A stretch of 64,000 nucleotides of DNA. Source: Palsa-504 sp963742795. GTDB taxonomy: Bacteria; Actinomycetota; Actinomycetes; Streptosporangiales; Streptosporangiaceae. Shown one piece after another: positions 45,528 through 55,262 of this stretch. The stretch's first letter is position 1. Each line of letters starts with the position of its first letter. The notes beneath the pieces are model-generated. The model was given only the letters and a program-made list of their open reading frames with translations, made no database searches and had not been told where the DNA came from. The stretch is from assembly GCA_963742795.1 (NCBI GenBank), contig CAVUNL010000018.1, forward strand, positions 62,001 through 126,000. The letters run 5' to 3'. A program made the translations under genes and the position numbers.

Positions 45528-46756
45528 GGCTGTGGGGCGCCGGAGCCGCCGGGGTGGCCCGGCGGCGGCCGGTGCGGCTGCGGCTGACCCTGGTGTACAG
45601 CGGCCTGTTCCTGGCCGCCGGGGCGGCCCTGCTCGCGGTGACCTACGGCCTGGTCGCGCAGAGCTTCGACACGGCCTCGCCAGCCACGCCCAGCTCGCCG
45701 GCCAGCCAGTACGTGACCCAGGCACTGCAGGCCTGCAAGGCGGAGAACCTCAGCCCGCTGGCGATGGCCAAGTGCGAGAACACGGCCGAGCAGTCGCTGA
45801 CCGGGGTGAGCAAGGCCAGCGTGGCCGACCAGCGGTCGCGGACCCTGGCCCGCCTGCTGGACTACTCGCTGGCCGCGCTAGCCGCGATCGCGCTGGCCTC
45901 GACCTGGCTGGGCTGGATCGTGGCGGGCCGGGCGCTGCGGCCGGTGCACGCCATCACCGCGGCGGCGCGGCGGGCCTCGGAGGAGAACCTGGGCGAGCGG
46001 ATCGCGCTGGCCGGACCCGACGACGAGCTGAAGGAACTGGCGGACACGTTCGACGCCATGCTCGGCCGGCTCGATGCCGCCTTCGCCAGCCAGCAGCGGT
46101 TCGTGGCCAACGCCTCGCACGAGCTGCGGACCCCGCTCACCGTGATGCGCACCGCGATCGACGTCACGCTGGCCAAGCCGGGCCGGACCCCGGCGCAGCT
46201 CGAGGCGATGGCGGTCGAGGTGCGCCACGCCGCGGACCGGGCCGAGGCCCTGATCGAGGCGCTGTTCACGCTGGCCCGCAGCGACCGCGGCACCGGGCCG
46301 CGCGAACCGCTCGACGTGGCGGTGCTGGCCGAGGACGCGCTCGACGCCGCCGCCCAAGCCATCCGGGCCCATCCGGTCACCGTGCAGGCGGTCCTGGCGC
46401 CGGCCCCCGCCGTGGGCGATCCGGTGCTGGTCGAGCGGCTGGTCACCAACCTGATCGACAACGCGGTCCGGCACAACGTCCCGGACGGCTGGCTCCAGGT
46501 GGCGACCGGCACCCGCGCGGGCATGGCCTTCATCGAGGTCGCCAACGGCGGTCCGCTGATCCCGCCCGAGCTCGTGCCGTCGCTGTTCGAGCCGTTCCGG
46601 CGGCTGTCCGACCGGGCCGGATCCCCGGACGGCATGGGCCTGGGCCTGTCGATCGTGCGGTCGGTGGCGCTCGCGCACCGCGGGCAGGCCACCGCGCGGC
46701 CCCGGCCCGCCGGGGGCCTGGAGATAACGGTGTCGCTGCCCGGCTGCGCCGAGTAA
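45524..46756 (+). CDS. sensor histidine kinase
   Basis: 410 aa. Two membrane helices (about 20-45 and 110-135) flank a small extracellular sensor loop of about 65 residues with two Cys (QACKAENLSPLAMAKCENTA). HAMP follows (GRALRPVHAITAAARRA), then HisKA with the phospho-His in VANASHELRTPLTV (about 205) and HATPase boxes LIDNAVRHNV and GMGLGLSIV. Coupled to the response regulator. The Cys pair in the loop and the paired Cys motifs of the divergent lipoprotein make a direct contact between the two conceivable, though this is inference. Confidence 0.93.
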   Translation: MRLWGAGAAGVARRRPVRLRLTLVYSGLFLAAGAALLAVTYGLVAQSFDTASPATPSSPASQYVTQALQACKAENLSPLAMAKCENTAEQSLTGVSKASVADQRSRTLARLLDYSLAALAAIALASTWLGWIVAGRALRPVHAITAAARRASEENLGERIALAGPDDELKELADTFDAMLGRLDAAFASQQRFVANASHELRTPLTVMRTAIDVTLAKPGRTPAQLEAMAVEVRHAADRAEALIEALFTLARSDRGTGPREPLDVAVLAEDALDAAAQAIRAHPVTVQAVLAPAPAVGDPVLVERLVTNLIDNAVRHNVPDGWLQVATGTRAGMAFIEVANGGPLIPPELVPSLFEPFRRLSDRAGSPDGMGLGLSIVRSVALAHRGQATARPRPAGGLEITVSLPGCAE

Positions 46757-46815
46757 GGCCCGCGGGCCCGCGGTCAGGGCTCGATCGGGGCCGGTCAGGG
46801 CTCGATGCCGTCGGC

Positions 46816-47205
46816 TCAGGGCTCGACGTCGTCGGCCACGGCGCGGAGCACGGCGGCGATCTTCTTCGCGTCCTTGGGGTCCGGCTGCTTGCCGCGCCGG
46901 TAGGTGTTCGACACGTCATCAAGCAGCTTGATCAGGTCCTCGACGAGGACGATCATCTCGTCCGGCTTCTTGCTGGCCTGCTTGGCGACCGCGACGGTGG
47001 GCGGCGGCTCGAGCACCCGCACCTGGAGCGCCTGCGCCCCGCGGCGTCCCTCGGCCACCCCGAACTCCACGCGCTGCCCCTGACGGAGCGCGGTCGTTCC
47101 CGAGGGCAGCGCCGATGAATGCACGAAGACCTCACCGCCGTCGTCGCGGGCGAGGAAGCCATACCCCTTATCGGAGTCGTACCACTTGACCTTGCCGGTA
47201 GGCAC
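46816..47205 (-). CDS. cspB: cold-shock-domain protein with C-terminal extension (CspB, Rv0871-like)
   Basis: 129 aa. The cold-shock domain occupies residues 1-66 (GKVKWYDSDKGYGFLARDDG, EVFVHSSAL, RVEFGVAEGRRGAQALQV), with RNP1 KGYGFL and RNP2 VFVHSS. A helical, Lys/Asp-rich extension (KKPDEMIVLVEDLIKLLDDV) distinguishes it from CspA and is known in mycobacterial CspB. It likely binds single-stranded RNA. Separated by 206 bp from groEL, which ends with its own terminator. Confidence 0.9.
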   Translation of the reverse strand: MPTGKVKWYDSDKGYGFLARDDGGEVFVHSSALPSGTTALRQGQRVEFGVAEGRRGAQALQVRVLEPPPTVAVAKQASKKPDEMIVLVEDLIKLLDDVSNTYRRGKQPDPKDAKKIAAVLRAVADDVEP

Positions 47206-47346
47206 GCGCAGACCTCACGTCTTACGAGAACTAAACAACAACCAGCGATCAGGTGACCGACAGGATGCTATGGGCACTTCTAAGGCTATCGGTCCGGGAC
47301 GCCGGACCGCAGCTTCGTTATCACCGGCGCATCCGCCGGGAAACCA

Positions 47347-47374
47347 AACGGCCCGGGGTTTCCCCCGGGCCGTT
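47347..47374 (-). terminator. intrinsic terminator downstream of groEL
   Basis: AACGGCCCGGGG pairs with CCCCGGGCCGTT (12-bp perfect stem, 4-nt loop). On the minus strand the stem is followed by TTGGTTTCC, T-rich for this genome. It lies 37 bp after the groEL stop. Confidence 0.85.
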
Positions 47375-47411
47375 CGGCCGTACCGTTACTGCTGAGCCGT
47401 GACTTCTAGGA

Positions 47412-49037
<1,626 letters not shown>

Positions 49038-49158
49038 AGGCTCCAGTCCTCCGTGGCGTATGCGCGGATCGAGCCGACGCCCGCGACGGCCGGCACCCCA
49101 GGCGGACAGTCCCTTCCTGCCGCGAGGTCGTGCCTCATCGCTCGATCCCGCCATCATG

Positions 49159-49185
49159 CTGGCACTCACACAAGGAGAGTGCCAG
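49159..49185. promoter_or_regulatory. CIRCE element 1 (HrcA operator)
   Basis: CTGGCACTC-N9-GAGTGCCAG: a 9-bp perfect inverted repeat with the canonical 9-bp spacer (ACACAAGGA). It lies upstream of groEL. Confidence 0.93.
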
Positions 49186-49193
49186 AAACATGT

Positions 49194-49220
49194 CTAGCAC
49201 TCTCATGGTGAGAGTGCAAA
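49194..49220. promoter_or_regulatory. CIRCE element 2 (HrcA operator)
   Basis: CTAGCACTC-N9-GAGTGCAAA with spacer TCATGGTGA. Its left half is closer to the TTAGCACTC consensus. It starts 8 bp after element 1, so two HrcA dimers could bind side by side. Confidence 0.93.
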
Positions 49221-49300
49221 CCATCGCGCCCATCGCGCGGTTCCGCGAGGGCCGGCGGCCCTCCGGCCGCGCGATACTACGGCGAGAACCACAGCGGGAA

Positions 49301-49330
49301 CGCGGGGGGTTAAAGGGGGGTCGCCCCCCC
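49301..49330. repeat. G/C-run hairpin (copy 2 of 2)
   Basis: GCGGGGGG-TTAAA-GGGGGG-TCG-CCCCCCC, closely like 692-720. The TCG loop of the GGGGGG/CCCCCC stem is shared with the TCGT of copy 1. Here it is intergenic, between groEL and cspA. Confidence 0.55.
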
Positions 49331-49340
49331 TGGACCAGTA

Positions 49341-49368
49341 CGGCCCGGTCCCCTGAGGGACCGGGCCG
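49341..49368 (-). terminator. terminator hairpin downstream of cspA
   Basis: CGGCCCGGTCCC-CTGA-GGGACCGGGCCG is a perfect 12-bp stem with a 4-nt loop, 55 bp after the cspA stop on the minus strand. Confidence 0.8.
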
Positions 49369-49423
49369 CCAGCTGAACCCGGCAGATCAGTGGCCCCGGC
49401 CGAATCCGGGGCCACCGGCGAAC

Positions 49424-49627
49424 CTACGGGACGACGATGACCTTGTCGGCCTGCGCGCCCCGGTCGCTTTGCGTGATCTCGAACTCGACCCGCTGCCCCT
49501 CTTCGAGGGTGCGGTAGCCATCCGACTGGATAGCCGAGAAGTGGACGAAAACGTCCTTGCCACCGTCGACGGCGATAAAGCCGTATCCCTTGTCCGGGTT
49601 GAACCACTTGACGGTGCCCTGAGCCAT
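49424..49627 (-). CDS. cspA: cold shock protein CspA
   Basis: 67-aa nucleic-acid-binding protein from the ATG at 49627, with GGGAG upstream. GTVKWFNPDKGYGFIAVDGG carries RNP1 (KGYGFI) and DVFVHFSAI is RNP2. It has the length of a classic CspA. It acts as an RNA chaperone in cold and stationary phase. A strong terminator follows, so it is likely monocistronic. Confidence 0.95.
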   Translation of the reverse strand: MAQGTVKWFNPDKGYGFIAVDGGKDVFVHFSAIQSDGYRTLEEGQRVEFEITQSDRGAQADKVIVVP

Positions 49628-49821
49628 TCCAAACAACTCCCTAACTGCGCTCGGCACTCTCGAGCCCCGCCCTTGTCAACGCGGAACCCGTTGATCGCGA
49701 ACCGGTGAGAGAGCGGCACGTGCCAAGCGCGAACCAGTCCCGTTCCGACGGCGACCGGAATTGACCTTACCCTGTACCGAGCTCGTCTGACGCCACTTAC
49801 CCGCCAATCACGCCATCCGGC

Positions 49822-50142
49822 TCACCTCAGCCGCGTCTGGCCAGGGTTTTCCCCCGCGGCGTGCGGCGCGCCCCCGGCCACCGCCGGAATAAAGGAAACC
49901 CGCGTTCCCGCGGCCACCTCGGTATCGAGTCCCTGCGCGAACCGCACGTCTTCCTCGCCGACGTAGACGTTGACGAACCGGCGCAGCTTGCCGCCGTCGT
50001 CGAGGATCCGGCCGCCCAGGCCGGGGTAGGCCGCGTCCAGGCCGGCGATGACCTCGCGCAGGGTACCCTCGCCGGCGGTCACCTCGGCCGCGCCCCCGGT
50101 GTAGGAGCGCAGGATGGTCGGGATGCGAACCAGCACGCTCAT
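49822..50142 (-). CDS. CysO/MoaD-family ubiquitin-like sulfur carrier with masked diglycine
   Basis: 106 aa from the ATG at 50142, overlapping the thrC stop by 4 bp. The ubiquitin-like fold shows VRIPTILRSYTGGAAEVTAG, LRRFVNVYVGEEDVRFAQGL and the C-terminal VSFIPAVAGG. In M. tuberculosis CysO the protein ends at that GG, which carries the thiocarboxylate for cysteine synthesis with CysM. Here 15 further residues (APHAAGENPGQTRLR) follow, so a protease would be needed to expose GG, or a base error hides a stop. No cysM or Mec (JAMM) gene is nearby. Coupling to threonine synthase is also seen in Streptomyces. Confidence 0.85.
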   Translation of the reverse strand: MSVLVRIPTILRSYTGGAAEVTAGEGTLREVIAGLDAAYPGLGGRILDDGGKLRRFVNVYVGEEDVRFAQGLDTEVAAGTRVSFIPAVAGGAPHAAGENPGQTRLR

Positions 50143-51395
50143 GAGACGGCCTCCTGGAAGGCTTCTAGCGTCGGCCTGATCGGCGCGGGCACGTCTACCA
50201 CCGCGGTGATCGCGTCCAGGGTCTTCAGCCCGTCGCCCGAGTTGATGATCACGGTTTCCGCCTCGGGGTCGAGCTGGCCGGCGGCCAGCAGCTTGCGCAG
50301 CACGCCGAGGGTGACGCCGCCCGCGGTCTCGCCGAAGATGCCCTCGGCCGAGGCGAGCAGCCGCATCGAGTCGACGATCTCGTCGTCGCCGACGTCGGCG
50401 ATCGCGCCGCCGGTCCGGCGCACCACGTCCAGCACGTACGGCCCGTCCGCCGGGTTGCCGATGGCCAGCGACTTGGCGATGGTGGCCGGACGGACCGGGC
50501 GCACCACGTCGTACCCGGCCGCGAACGCGGCCGAGACCGGCGCGCAGCCGCTCGCCTGGGCGCCGAACACCCGCCACGGAGCCTCCGGGACCAGCCCGAG
50601 CGAGGTCAGCTCGCCGAAGCCCTTGTCCACCTTGACCAGCTGCGCGCCGGACGCGATCGGCACCACGACCTGCTCGGGAAGCCGCCAGCCGAGCTGCTCG
50701 GCGATCTCGAAGCCGAGGGTCTTGGAGCCCTCGGCGTAGTAGGGCCGCACGTTCACGTTGACGAACGCCCAGTCCTCGTGCTCGCCCGCCAGCTCGGACG
50801 CGAGCCGGTTCACGTCGTCGTAGGTGCCGTCCACGGTCACGAACGTGCCGCCGAAGACCGAGGTGGTGATGATCTTCTGCGGCTCCAGGTCGGCGGGGAC
50901 GAGCACCACCGACCGGATGCCCGCCCGGGCCGCCGCGGCGGCCACCGCGTTGGCCAGGTTGCCGGTCGAGGGGCAGGCCAGCACCTTGAAGCCCAGTTCG
51001 GTGGCGGCGGCGAGGGCCACCGCGACCACCCTGTCCTTGAACGAGTGCGTCGGGTTGCCCCGGTCGTCCTTGATCCACAGCCTGCGCATGCCCAGCGCGT
51101 GGGCCAGGTTGTCGGCACGGATCAGCCGGGTGTAACCCGGCTGCATGGTGGGCCGGCCCGCGATGTCCGGCGGCACCGGGAGCAGCGGCGCGTACCGCCA
51201 CATGCTCGGCGGGCCGGCCTCGATGTCTTCCCTGCTCAGCGGCGGGTAGTCGTAGCAGACTTCCAGCGGCCCGAAGCACTCGCCGCAGGCGTAGAGCGGG
51301 CCGAGCTCGTAGACCTGGCCGCATTCGCGGCAGGTCAGCCCGGTGGCGTAGCCGAACCGGGAAGCTCCGGGGGTGCGTGGTGTTGCTGTGGTCAC
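50139..51395 (-). CDS. thrC: threonine synthase (zinc-ribbon type)
   Basis: PLP enzyme converting O-phosphohomoserine to threonine (418 aa from the GTG at 51395). An N-terminal zinc ribbon is visible (LTCRECGQVYELGPLYACGE, four Cys). The PLP Lys is in NPTHSFKDRVV (about 115), and the phosphate-binding loop is CPSTGNLANAVAAA. FGETAGGVTLGVL and INSGDGLKTLDA follow. The start codon lies 18 nt after the P1 helix of a SAM riboswitch, with GGAAAGGAAG between, so expression is probably controlled by SAM at translation. Overlaps the CysO-like gene by 4 bp. Confidence 0.94.
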   Translation of the reverse strand: MTTATPRTPGASRFGYATGLTCRECGQVYELGPLYACGECFGPLEVCYDYPPLSREDIEAGPPSMWRYAPLLPVPPDIAGRPTMQPGYTRLIRADNLAHALGMRRLWIKDDRGNPTHSFKDRVVAVALAAATELGFKVLACPSTGNLANAVAAAAARAGIRSVVLVPADLEPQKIITTSVFGGTFVTVDGTYDDVNRLASELAGEHEDWAFVNVNVRPYYAEGSKTLGFEIAEQLGWRLPEQVVVPIASGAQLVKVDKGFGELTSLGLVPEAPWRVFGAQASGCAPVSAAFAAGYDVVRPVRPATIAKSLAIGNPADGPYVLDVVRRTGGAIADVGDDEIVDSMRLLASAEGIFGETAGGVTLGVLRKLLAAGQLDPEAETVIINSGDGLKTLDAITAVVDVPAPIRPTLEAFQEAVS

Positions 51396-51412
51396 CGGCG
51401 AGGACTTCCTTT

Positions 51413-51551
51413 CCCCATCTTTCCCAGCGGTCGCCTTGACCGCGGGCCGGACTTGGCACCATGTCACGCGCCTCGCCGCCCGAATTGGGCATGGATGCGC
51501 GATAGGTTGCCGGGGCTTCGCAGGGCCGATCCCTCCACCCCTCTGGATGAG
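51413..51551 (-). ncRNA. SAM riboswitch (S-box, SAM-I/IV clan) upstream of thrC
   Basis: Read on the minus strand, the region carries the S-box core in order: CTCATC (P1 5' strand, 51546-51551), AGAGGGGTGGAGGGA, GGCCCTGC, GAAGCCCCGGCAACC, GGTGCCAAGTCC, and the closing GGGAAAGATGGGG, whose GATGGG pairs with CTCATC (one U-G). These are the SAM-contacting and kink-turn blocks of the class. The thrC Shine-Dalgarno follows P1 directly, suggesting SAM-dependent masking. Exact subclass (SAM-I or SAM-IV) needs a covariance model. Confidence 0.88.
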
Positions 51552-51649
51552 CGTTATGCAGTTGTGTCTGAACCGAGATAAGCGTATCAGCCCTGCGAGG
51601 TGCTGGTCCGGGGGCCCGGGCTCGTCCTTGGTGGCACTACCCTCCGGCT

Positions 51650-53131
51650 ATGAAGAAGCGGGTTCTGGTCGCGTCCAATCGCGGTCCGGTGTCGTACCAG
51701 TTCGGCCCGGACGGCGCGCTGACCGGCCGGCGCGGCGGGGGCGGCCTGGTCGCCGGGGTGGCCGGGGGGCTGGCGGCGACGGCCTCCGAGGCCGAGGTCG
51801 CCTGGATCTGCGCGGCGCTCAGCGATGCGGATCGCGCGGTCGCTCGCCAGCGGCCCGGGGACACCCTGGGGCCCGACGACATCCCGGTCCGGATGCTCGA
51901 CATCCCGCCGGATATCTTCGACCGGGCCTACAACAACGTGGCCAACTCGATCTTGTGGTTCGTCCACCACATGCTGTTCGACACCCCGAACCAGCCCCGC
52001 TTCGGCCGGGAGTTCCGCCAGGACTGGGCAGCCTACCTGACCTACAACGAGGCGTTCGCCGCCGCGATGGCGGACGAGGCGGCGGGCAGCGCGTCCTCGG
52101 CGGGCGTCCGCGCGCTGATCCAGGACTACCACCTCAGCCTGGCCCCGCGAATGCTGCGGGACAAGCTGGGCGGGGGCGACGCCGACCTCGGCATCGCGCA
52201 CTTCTCGCACACGCCCTGGGCACCGCCCGACTACTACCGGATGCTGCCCGCCGAGGCTGCCGAGGCGGTGCTCGACGGCATGCTCGGCGCGGACCACGTC
52301 GGCTTTCACGCCGACCGGTGGGCCGCCGCGTTCCTGGACTGCTGCGCCGCGATCCTGGGCGCGCGGGTGAGCCGGGACGGCGACGGCTACGGTTCGGTGG
52401 GGCAGGTGGTGCACCGCGGGCACGTCAGCGAGGTGGCCGTGCATCCGCTGGGCGTGGACGCCCCCGCGCTGCGGGCCCGGGCCGGGGCGGACGACGTGCG
52501 GGCGCACGTCACGGCGCTCGGCCAGGCGGCCGCGGGCCGCAAGCTGATCGTCAGGGTCGACCGGACCGAGCTGTCCAAGAACATCGTGCGCGGCCTGGAC
52601 GCCTACCGGGAACTGCTCGCCACCCGGCCCGAGTGGCACGGCCGGGTCGTCCACCTGGCGTTCGCCTACCCCTCCCGGTCGACGGTGCCCGAGTACCGCG
52701 CCTACACCGAGCGGGTCCGGCAGGTCGCGGCGGAGATCACCGCGGAGTTCGGCACGCCGGACTGGAATCCGCTGGTCCTCGAGGTGAAGGACGACTACCC
52801 CCGGTCGCTGGCCGCCTGCACCGTGGCCGACGTGCTGCTGGTCAATCCGATCAGGGACGGCATGAACCTGGTGGCGCAAGAAGGCCCGGTGCTGTCCGAA
52901 CGCGGCTGCGCGCTGGTGCTGTCCCGGGAGGCGGGCGCCGCCGCGACCCTGGACGGCGACGCGCTGGTGGTCAACCCCTACGACGTCAGCGAGACCGCCG
53001 CGGCCCTGCACCAGGCGCTGGCCATGCCGGACGCCGAACGCCGCCGCCGCAGCGACGCGCTGGCCGCCACCGCCGCGGCCAGCCCGCCCGCGCGCTGGTT
53101 CGGGGACCAGCTGGCCGCGCTGGACCGGTAG
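51650..53131 (+). CDS. otsA: alpha,alpha-trehalose-phosphate synthase (GT20)
   Basis: Makes trehalose 6-phosphate from a nucleotide sugar and glucose 6-phosphate (493 aa). VLVASNRGPVSY opens the fold, with GGGGLVAGVAGGL, QDYHLSLAPRML, HFSHTPWAPPDYYRMLP and GADHVGFHADRW in the acceptor half. VDRTELSKNIVRGLDAYREL and VNPIRDGMNLVAQEG form the donor site. It is one of the actinobacterial OtsA-like enzymes near the cspA/thrC locus. otsB is convergent downstream. Confidence 0.9.
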   Translation: MKKRVLVASNRGPVSYQFGPDGALTGRRGGGGLVAGVAGGLAATASEAEVAWICAALSDADRAVARQRPGDTLGPDDIPVRMLDIPPDIFDRAYNNVANSILWFVHHMLFDTPNQPRFGREFRQDWAAYLTYNEAFAAAMADEAAGSASSAGVRALIQDYHLSLAPRMLRDKLGGGDADLGIAHFSHTPWAPPDYYRMLPAEAAEAVLDGMLGADHVGFHADRWAAAFLDCCAAILGARVSRDGDGYGSVGQVVHRGHVSEVAVHPLGVDAPALRARAGADDVRAHVTALGQAAAGRKLIVRVDRTELSKNIVRGLDAYRELLATRPEWHGRVVHLAFAYPSRSTVPEYRAYTERVRQVAAEITAEFGTPDWNPLVLEVKDDYPRSLAACTVADVLLVNPIRDGMNLVAQEGPVLSERGCALVLSREAGAAATLDGDALVVNPYDVSETAAALHQALAMPDAERRRRSDALAATAAASPPARWFGDQLAALDR

Positions 53132-53180
53132 CCGGCGCTCAGCAGCCCGGTGCGGCCGCGTAGCAGCCCTGTTCGGCCGC

Positions 53181-54002
53181 TCAGCAGCCCAGTTCGGTAG
53201 CGATCGCCGCGAGCAGCGCCACGATGCCCTCGGGCCCGTCCACCACCAGGTCCGCCGCCGCCGCGACCTGCGGGGACTCGGCGCTGGCGCTGGCCGCGGC
53301 ACAGCCCGGGATCCCGTCCGCGCGCAGCGCGCGGACGGCGGCGAAGGCGGGCAGGTCGCCCAGATCATCGCCGCAGAACAGGACCGCATCCGCGGCGCGC
53401 TCGGCGACCAGGCCGGTCAGCGCGGTGCCCTTGTCCACGCCGGGCGGCCGCAGCTCGATCACCATCCGGCCCGGTTCGGCGGCCAGCCCGAGCCGGGCGG
53501 CCAGGTCTTCCAGCGGCCCCCGGAGCTGACGCAAGGCCGGTTCCGGAGCGGCCGCGCGACGGGTGTGCACGGCCAGCGCGTGTCCCTTGTCCTCGACCCA
53601 GGTGCCGTCCGGGGCCCCCGCCCGGCTGAGCACGCCGGGCAGCGCCTCGCGGGCGGCCTGCACCGCGGGCGGCGAGCCGGGCCCGGTCACCTCACCGTCC
53701 TGCCAGCGCTGCCAGCCGTAGTGGCCGAGCACGATGAGGCCGGGGACGGCATCGAGCCCGCCGTAGGCGACCGCGTCCGCCGCGGGCCGGCCGGTGATGA
53801 CCGCGAGCGTCCCCACCGCCGCGGCCAGCCGCCGCAGCGCGGGGACCGCTCCGGGCAGGGCGCGCGCGGCCCGGGGATCGGCCACGATCGGCGCCAGCGT
53901 GCCGTCGAAGTCCGTGCCGATCAGCGCCTGCTGCGGGCGGCTGATCAGCGCGTCCAGCCCGGCCTGCCCCTCGGGGGTGGCCGCCCGCGGTGGATGCGTC
54001 AC
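53181..54002 (-). CDS. otsB: trehalose-phosphatase
   Basis: HAD-family phosphatase releasing trehalose from trehalose 6-phosphate (273 aa from the GTG at 54002). Motif I is IGTDFDGTLAP (nucleophile Asp), motif II is VITGRPA, and motif III/IV is VDKGTALTGL then FCGDDLGDLPAF. The start overlaps the stop of the DUF3263 gene (GTGA). Convergent with otsA, so the two trehalose genes are separately transcribed. Confidence 0.92.
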   Translation of the reverse strand: MTHPPRAATPEGQAGLDALISRPQQALIGTDFDGTLAPIVADPRAARALPGAVPALRRLAAAVGTLAVITGRPAADAVAYGGLDAVPGLIVLGHYGWQRWQDGEVTGPGSPPAVQAAREALPGVLSRAGAPDGTWVEDKGHALAVHTRRAAAPEPALRQLRGPLEDLAARLGLAAEPGRMVIELRPPGVDKGTALTGLVAERAADAVLFCGDDLGDLPAFAAVRALRADGIPGCAAASASAESPQVAAAADLVVDGPEGIVALLAAIATELGC

Positions 54003-54253
54003 GCAGACCTGCCCTTCGAGCGGGGCGACCGGATGCGCTGCCGCCGGGCGCGCTGGGCGCGCAGGCGCTTGACCAGCGCCGGATCGAAGGCGAGCGCCTC
54101 CGGCCGGTCGATCAGCTCGTTGAGCAGCTGGTAGTACCGGGTGGCCGGGAGGTCGAGCACCTCGGCGATGGCCTGTTCCTTGACCCCCGGTGACCGCCAG
54201 CCGCGCCGCTCGAACGCGAGGATCCGCATGTCCCGTTCGGACAGCCCGGACAT
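53999..54253 (-). CDS. DUF3263 small protein
   Basis: 84 aa. LSERDMRILAFERRGWRSPG, KEQAIAEVLDLPATRYYQLL and ELIDRPEALAFDPALVKRLR are the whole DUF3263 domain, which looks like a helix-turn-helix (DLPATRYYQLLNELI) with a basic tail (RARRQRIRSPRSKG). It is conserved in actinobacteria next to trehalose phosphatase genes; the function is unknown but DNA binding is plausible. Start ATG 54253. Confidence 0.88.
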   Translation of the reverse strand: MSGLSERDMRILAFERRGWRSPGVKEQAIAEVLDLPATRYYQLLNELIDRPEALAFDPALVKRLRAQRARRQRIRSPRSKGRSA

Positions 54254-54331
54254 GCGACCTCCTCTCGATCCGATTTCTCCCCAACGTACCTTGCCCCAGC
54301 CAGGCTGTACCCCGGCGTACGCTCTGCGTTC

Positions 54332-55159
54332 GTGACCCGGTTTCGCTACCTCAGCTTCCTCACCGACTACGGGCTCGACGACGGTTTCGTGGCCGCCTGC
54401 CACGGCGTGGCGGCCCGGATCGCGCCGCACGCCGCCGTCATCGACGTGACCCATCTGGTCCCGCCCGGAGACGTCCGGCGCGGCGCGGTCGTGCTGGCCC
54501 AGACCGTGCCCTACCTGCCGCCGGCCGTGCACGTGGCGGTGGTCGATCCCGGGGTCGGCACGGCCCGGCGCGGCGTCGCGGTGGCGGCGGGAGACTCGGT
54601 GTTCATCGGCCCTGACAACGGGCTGCTCTCCTGGGCGGTGACGGCCTCGGGCGGCGCGGCGCGCGCCTTCAGCCTGACCAATCGCGAGCTGTGGCTGGCC
54701 AACGTCACGGCGACCTTTCACGGACGCGATATCTTCATGCCGGTCGCCGCGCATCTGGCCGGCGGCACGGAACTGACCGCCACCGGAGCGGAAATCGACG
54801 TCGCAGATCTGGTCACGCTGCCCGCGCCGGAAAGGCTGATCCGCGATTCCGTCGCCGAAGGAGAGGTGCTGACCGTGGACCGATTCGGAAATGTCCAGCT
54901 CACCATTACCGCGTCCGACGCCGCGCAAATCGGTCTCAAACCGGGTGCGACCGCGCGCATCCGCTCCGGCCGCCATCGGCTGACCATCCCGTACCGGGAT
55001 ATGTTCGGCGCCGTCGCGCCGGGTGAGCTGGTTTCCTATGCCGATAGCGCGGGGCTGGTCGCTGTCGCCGTGAACGGCGGAAACGCGGCCCAGCGGCTGG
55101 GCCTGGCGCCCGGCGCGCGGGTATCGATGGCCGCGGCATCGGCAACAATTCGCCCATGA
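54332..55159 (+). CDS. SAM hydroxide adenosyltransferase (DUF62 family)
   Basis: 275 aa from the GTG at 54332. The family hydrolyses S-adenosylmethionine to adenosine and methionine with a conserved Asp-Arg-His set. FLTDYGLDDGFVAACHG holds the Asp, TFHGRDIFMPVAAHLA the Arg/Asp/His, and VDPGVGTARRGVAVA and GPDNGLLSWAV build the SAM site. The C-terminal barrel has VDRFGNVQLTI. Halogenases of the same fold have a Thr/Ser pocket that I do not see. The gene lies 2.8 kb from the SAM riboswitch but is not in its transcript. Confidence 0.9.
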   Translation: MTRFRYLSFLTDYGLDDGFVAACHGVAARIAPHAAVIDVTHLVPPGDVRRGAVVLAQTVPYLPPAVHVAVVDPGVGTARRGVAVAAGDSVFIGPDNGLLSWAVTASGGAARAFSLTNRELWLANVTATFHGRDIFMPVAAHLAGGTELTATGAEIDVADLVTLPAPERLIRDSVAEGEVLTVDRFGNVQLTITASDAAQIGLKPGATARIRSGRHRLTIPYRDMFGAVAPGELVSYADSAGLVAVAVNGGNAAQRLGLAPGARVSMAAASATIRP

Positions 55160-55262
55160 CGCATTCCGCCTGGGCCGGGTGCGTGGCACGATTACATACG
55201 CCGGCCGAGCATCGCTATCCGCGGGCCAGCTCGGCCAGCCGCGGAGGAGAAATCTGACCGAA

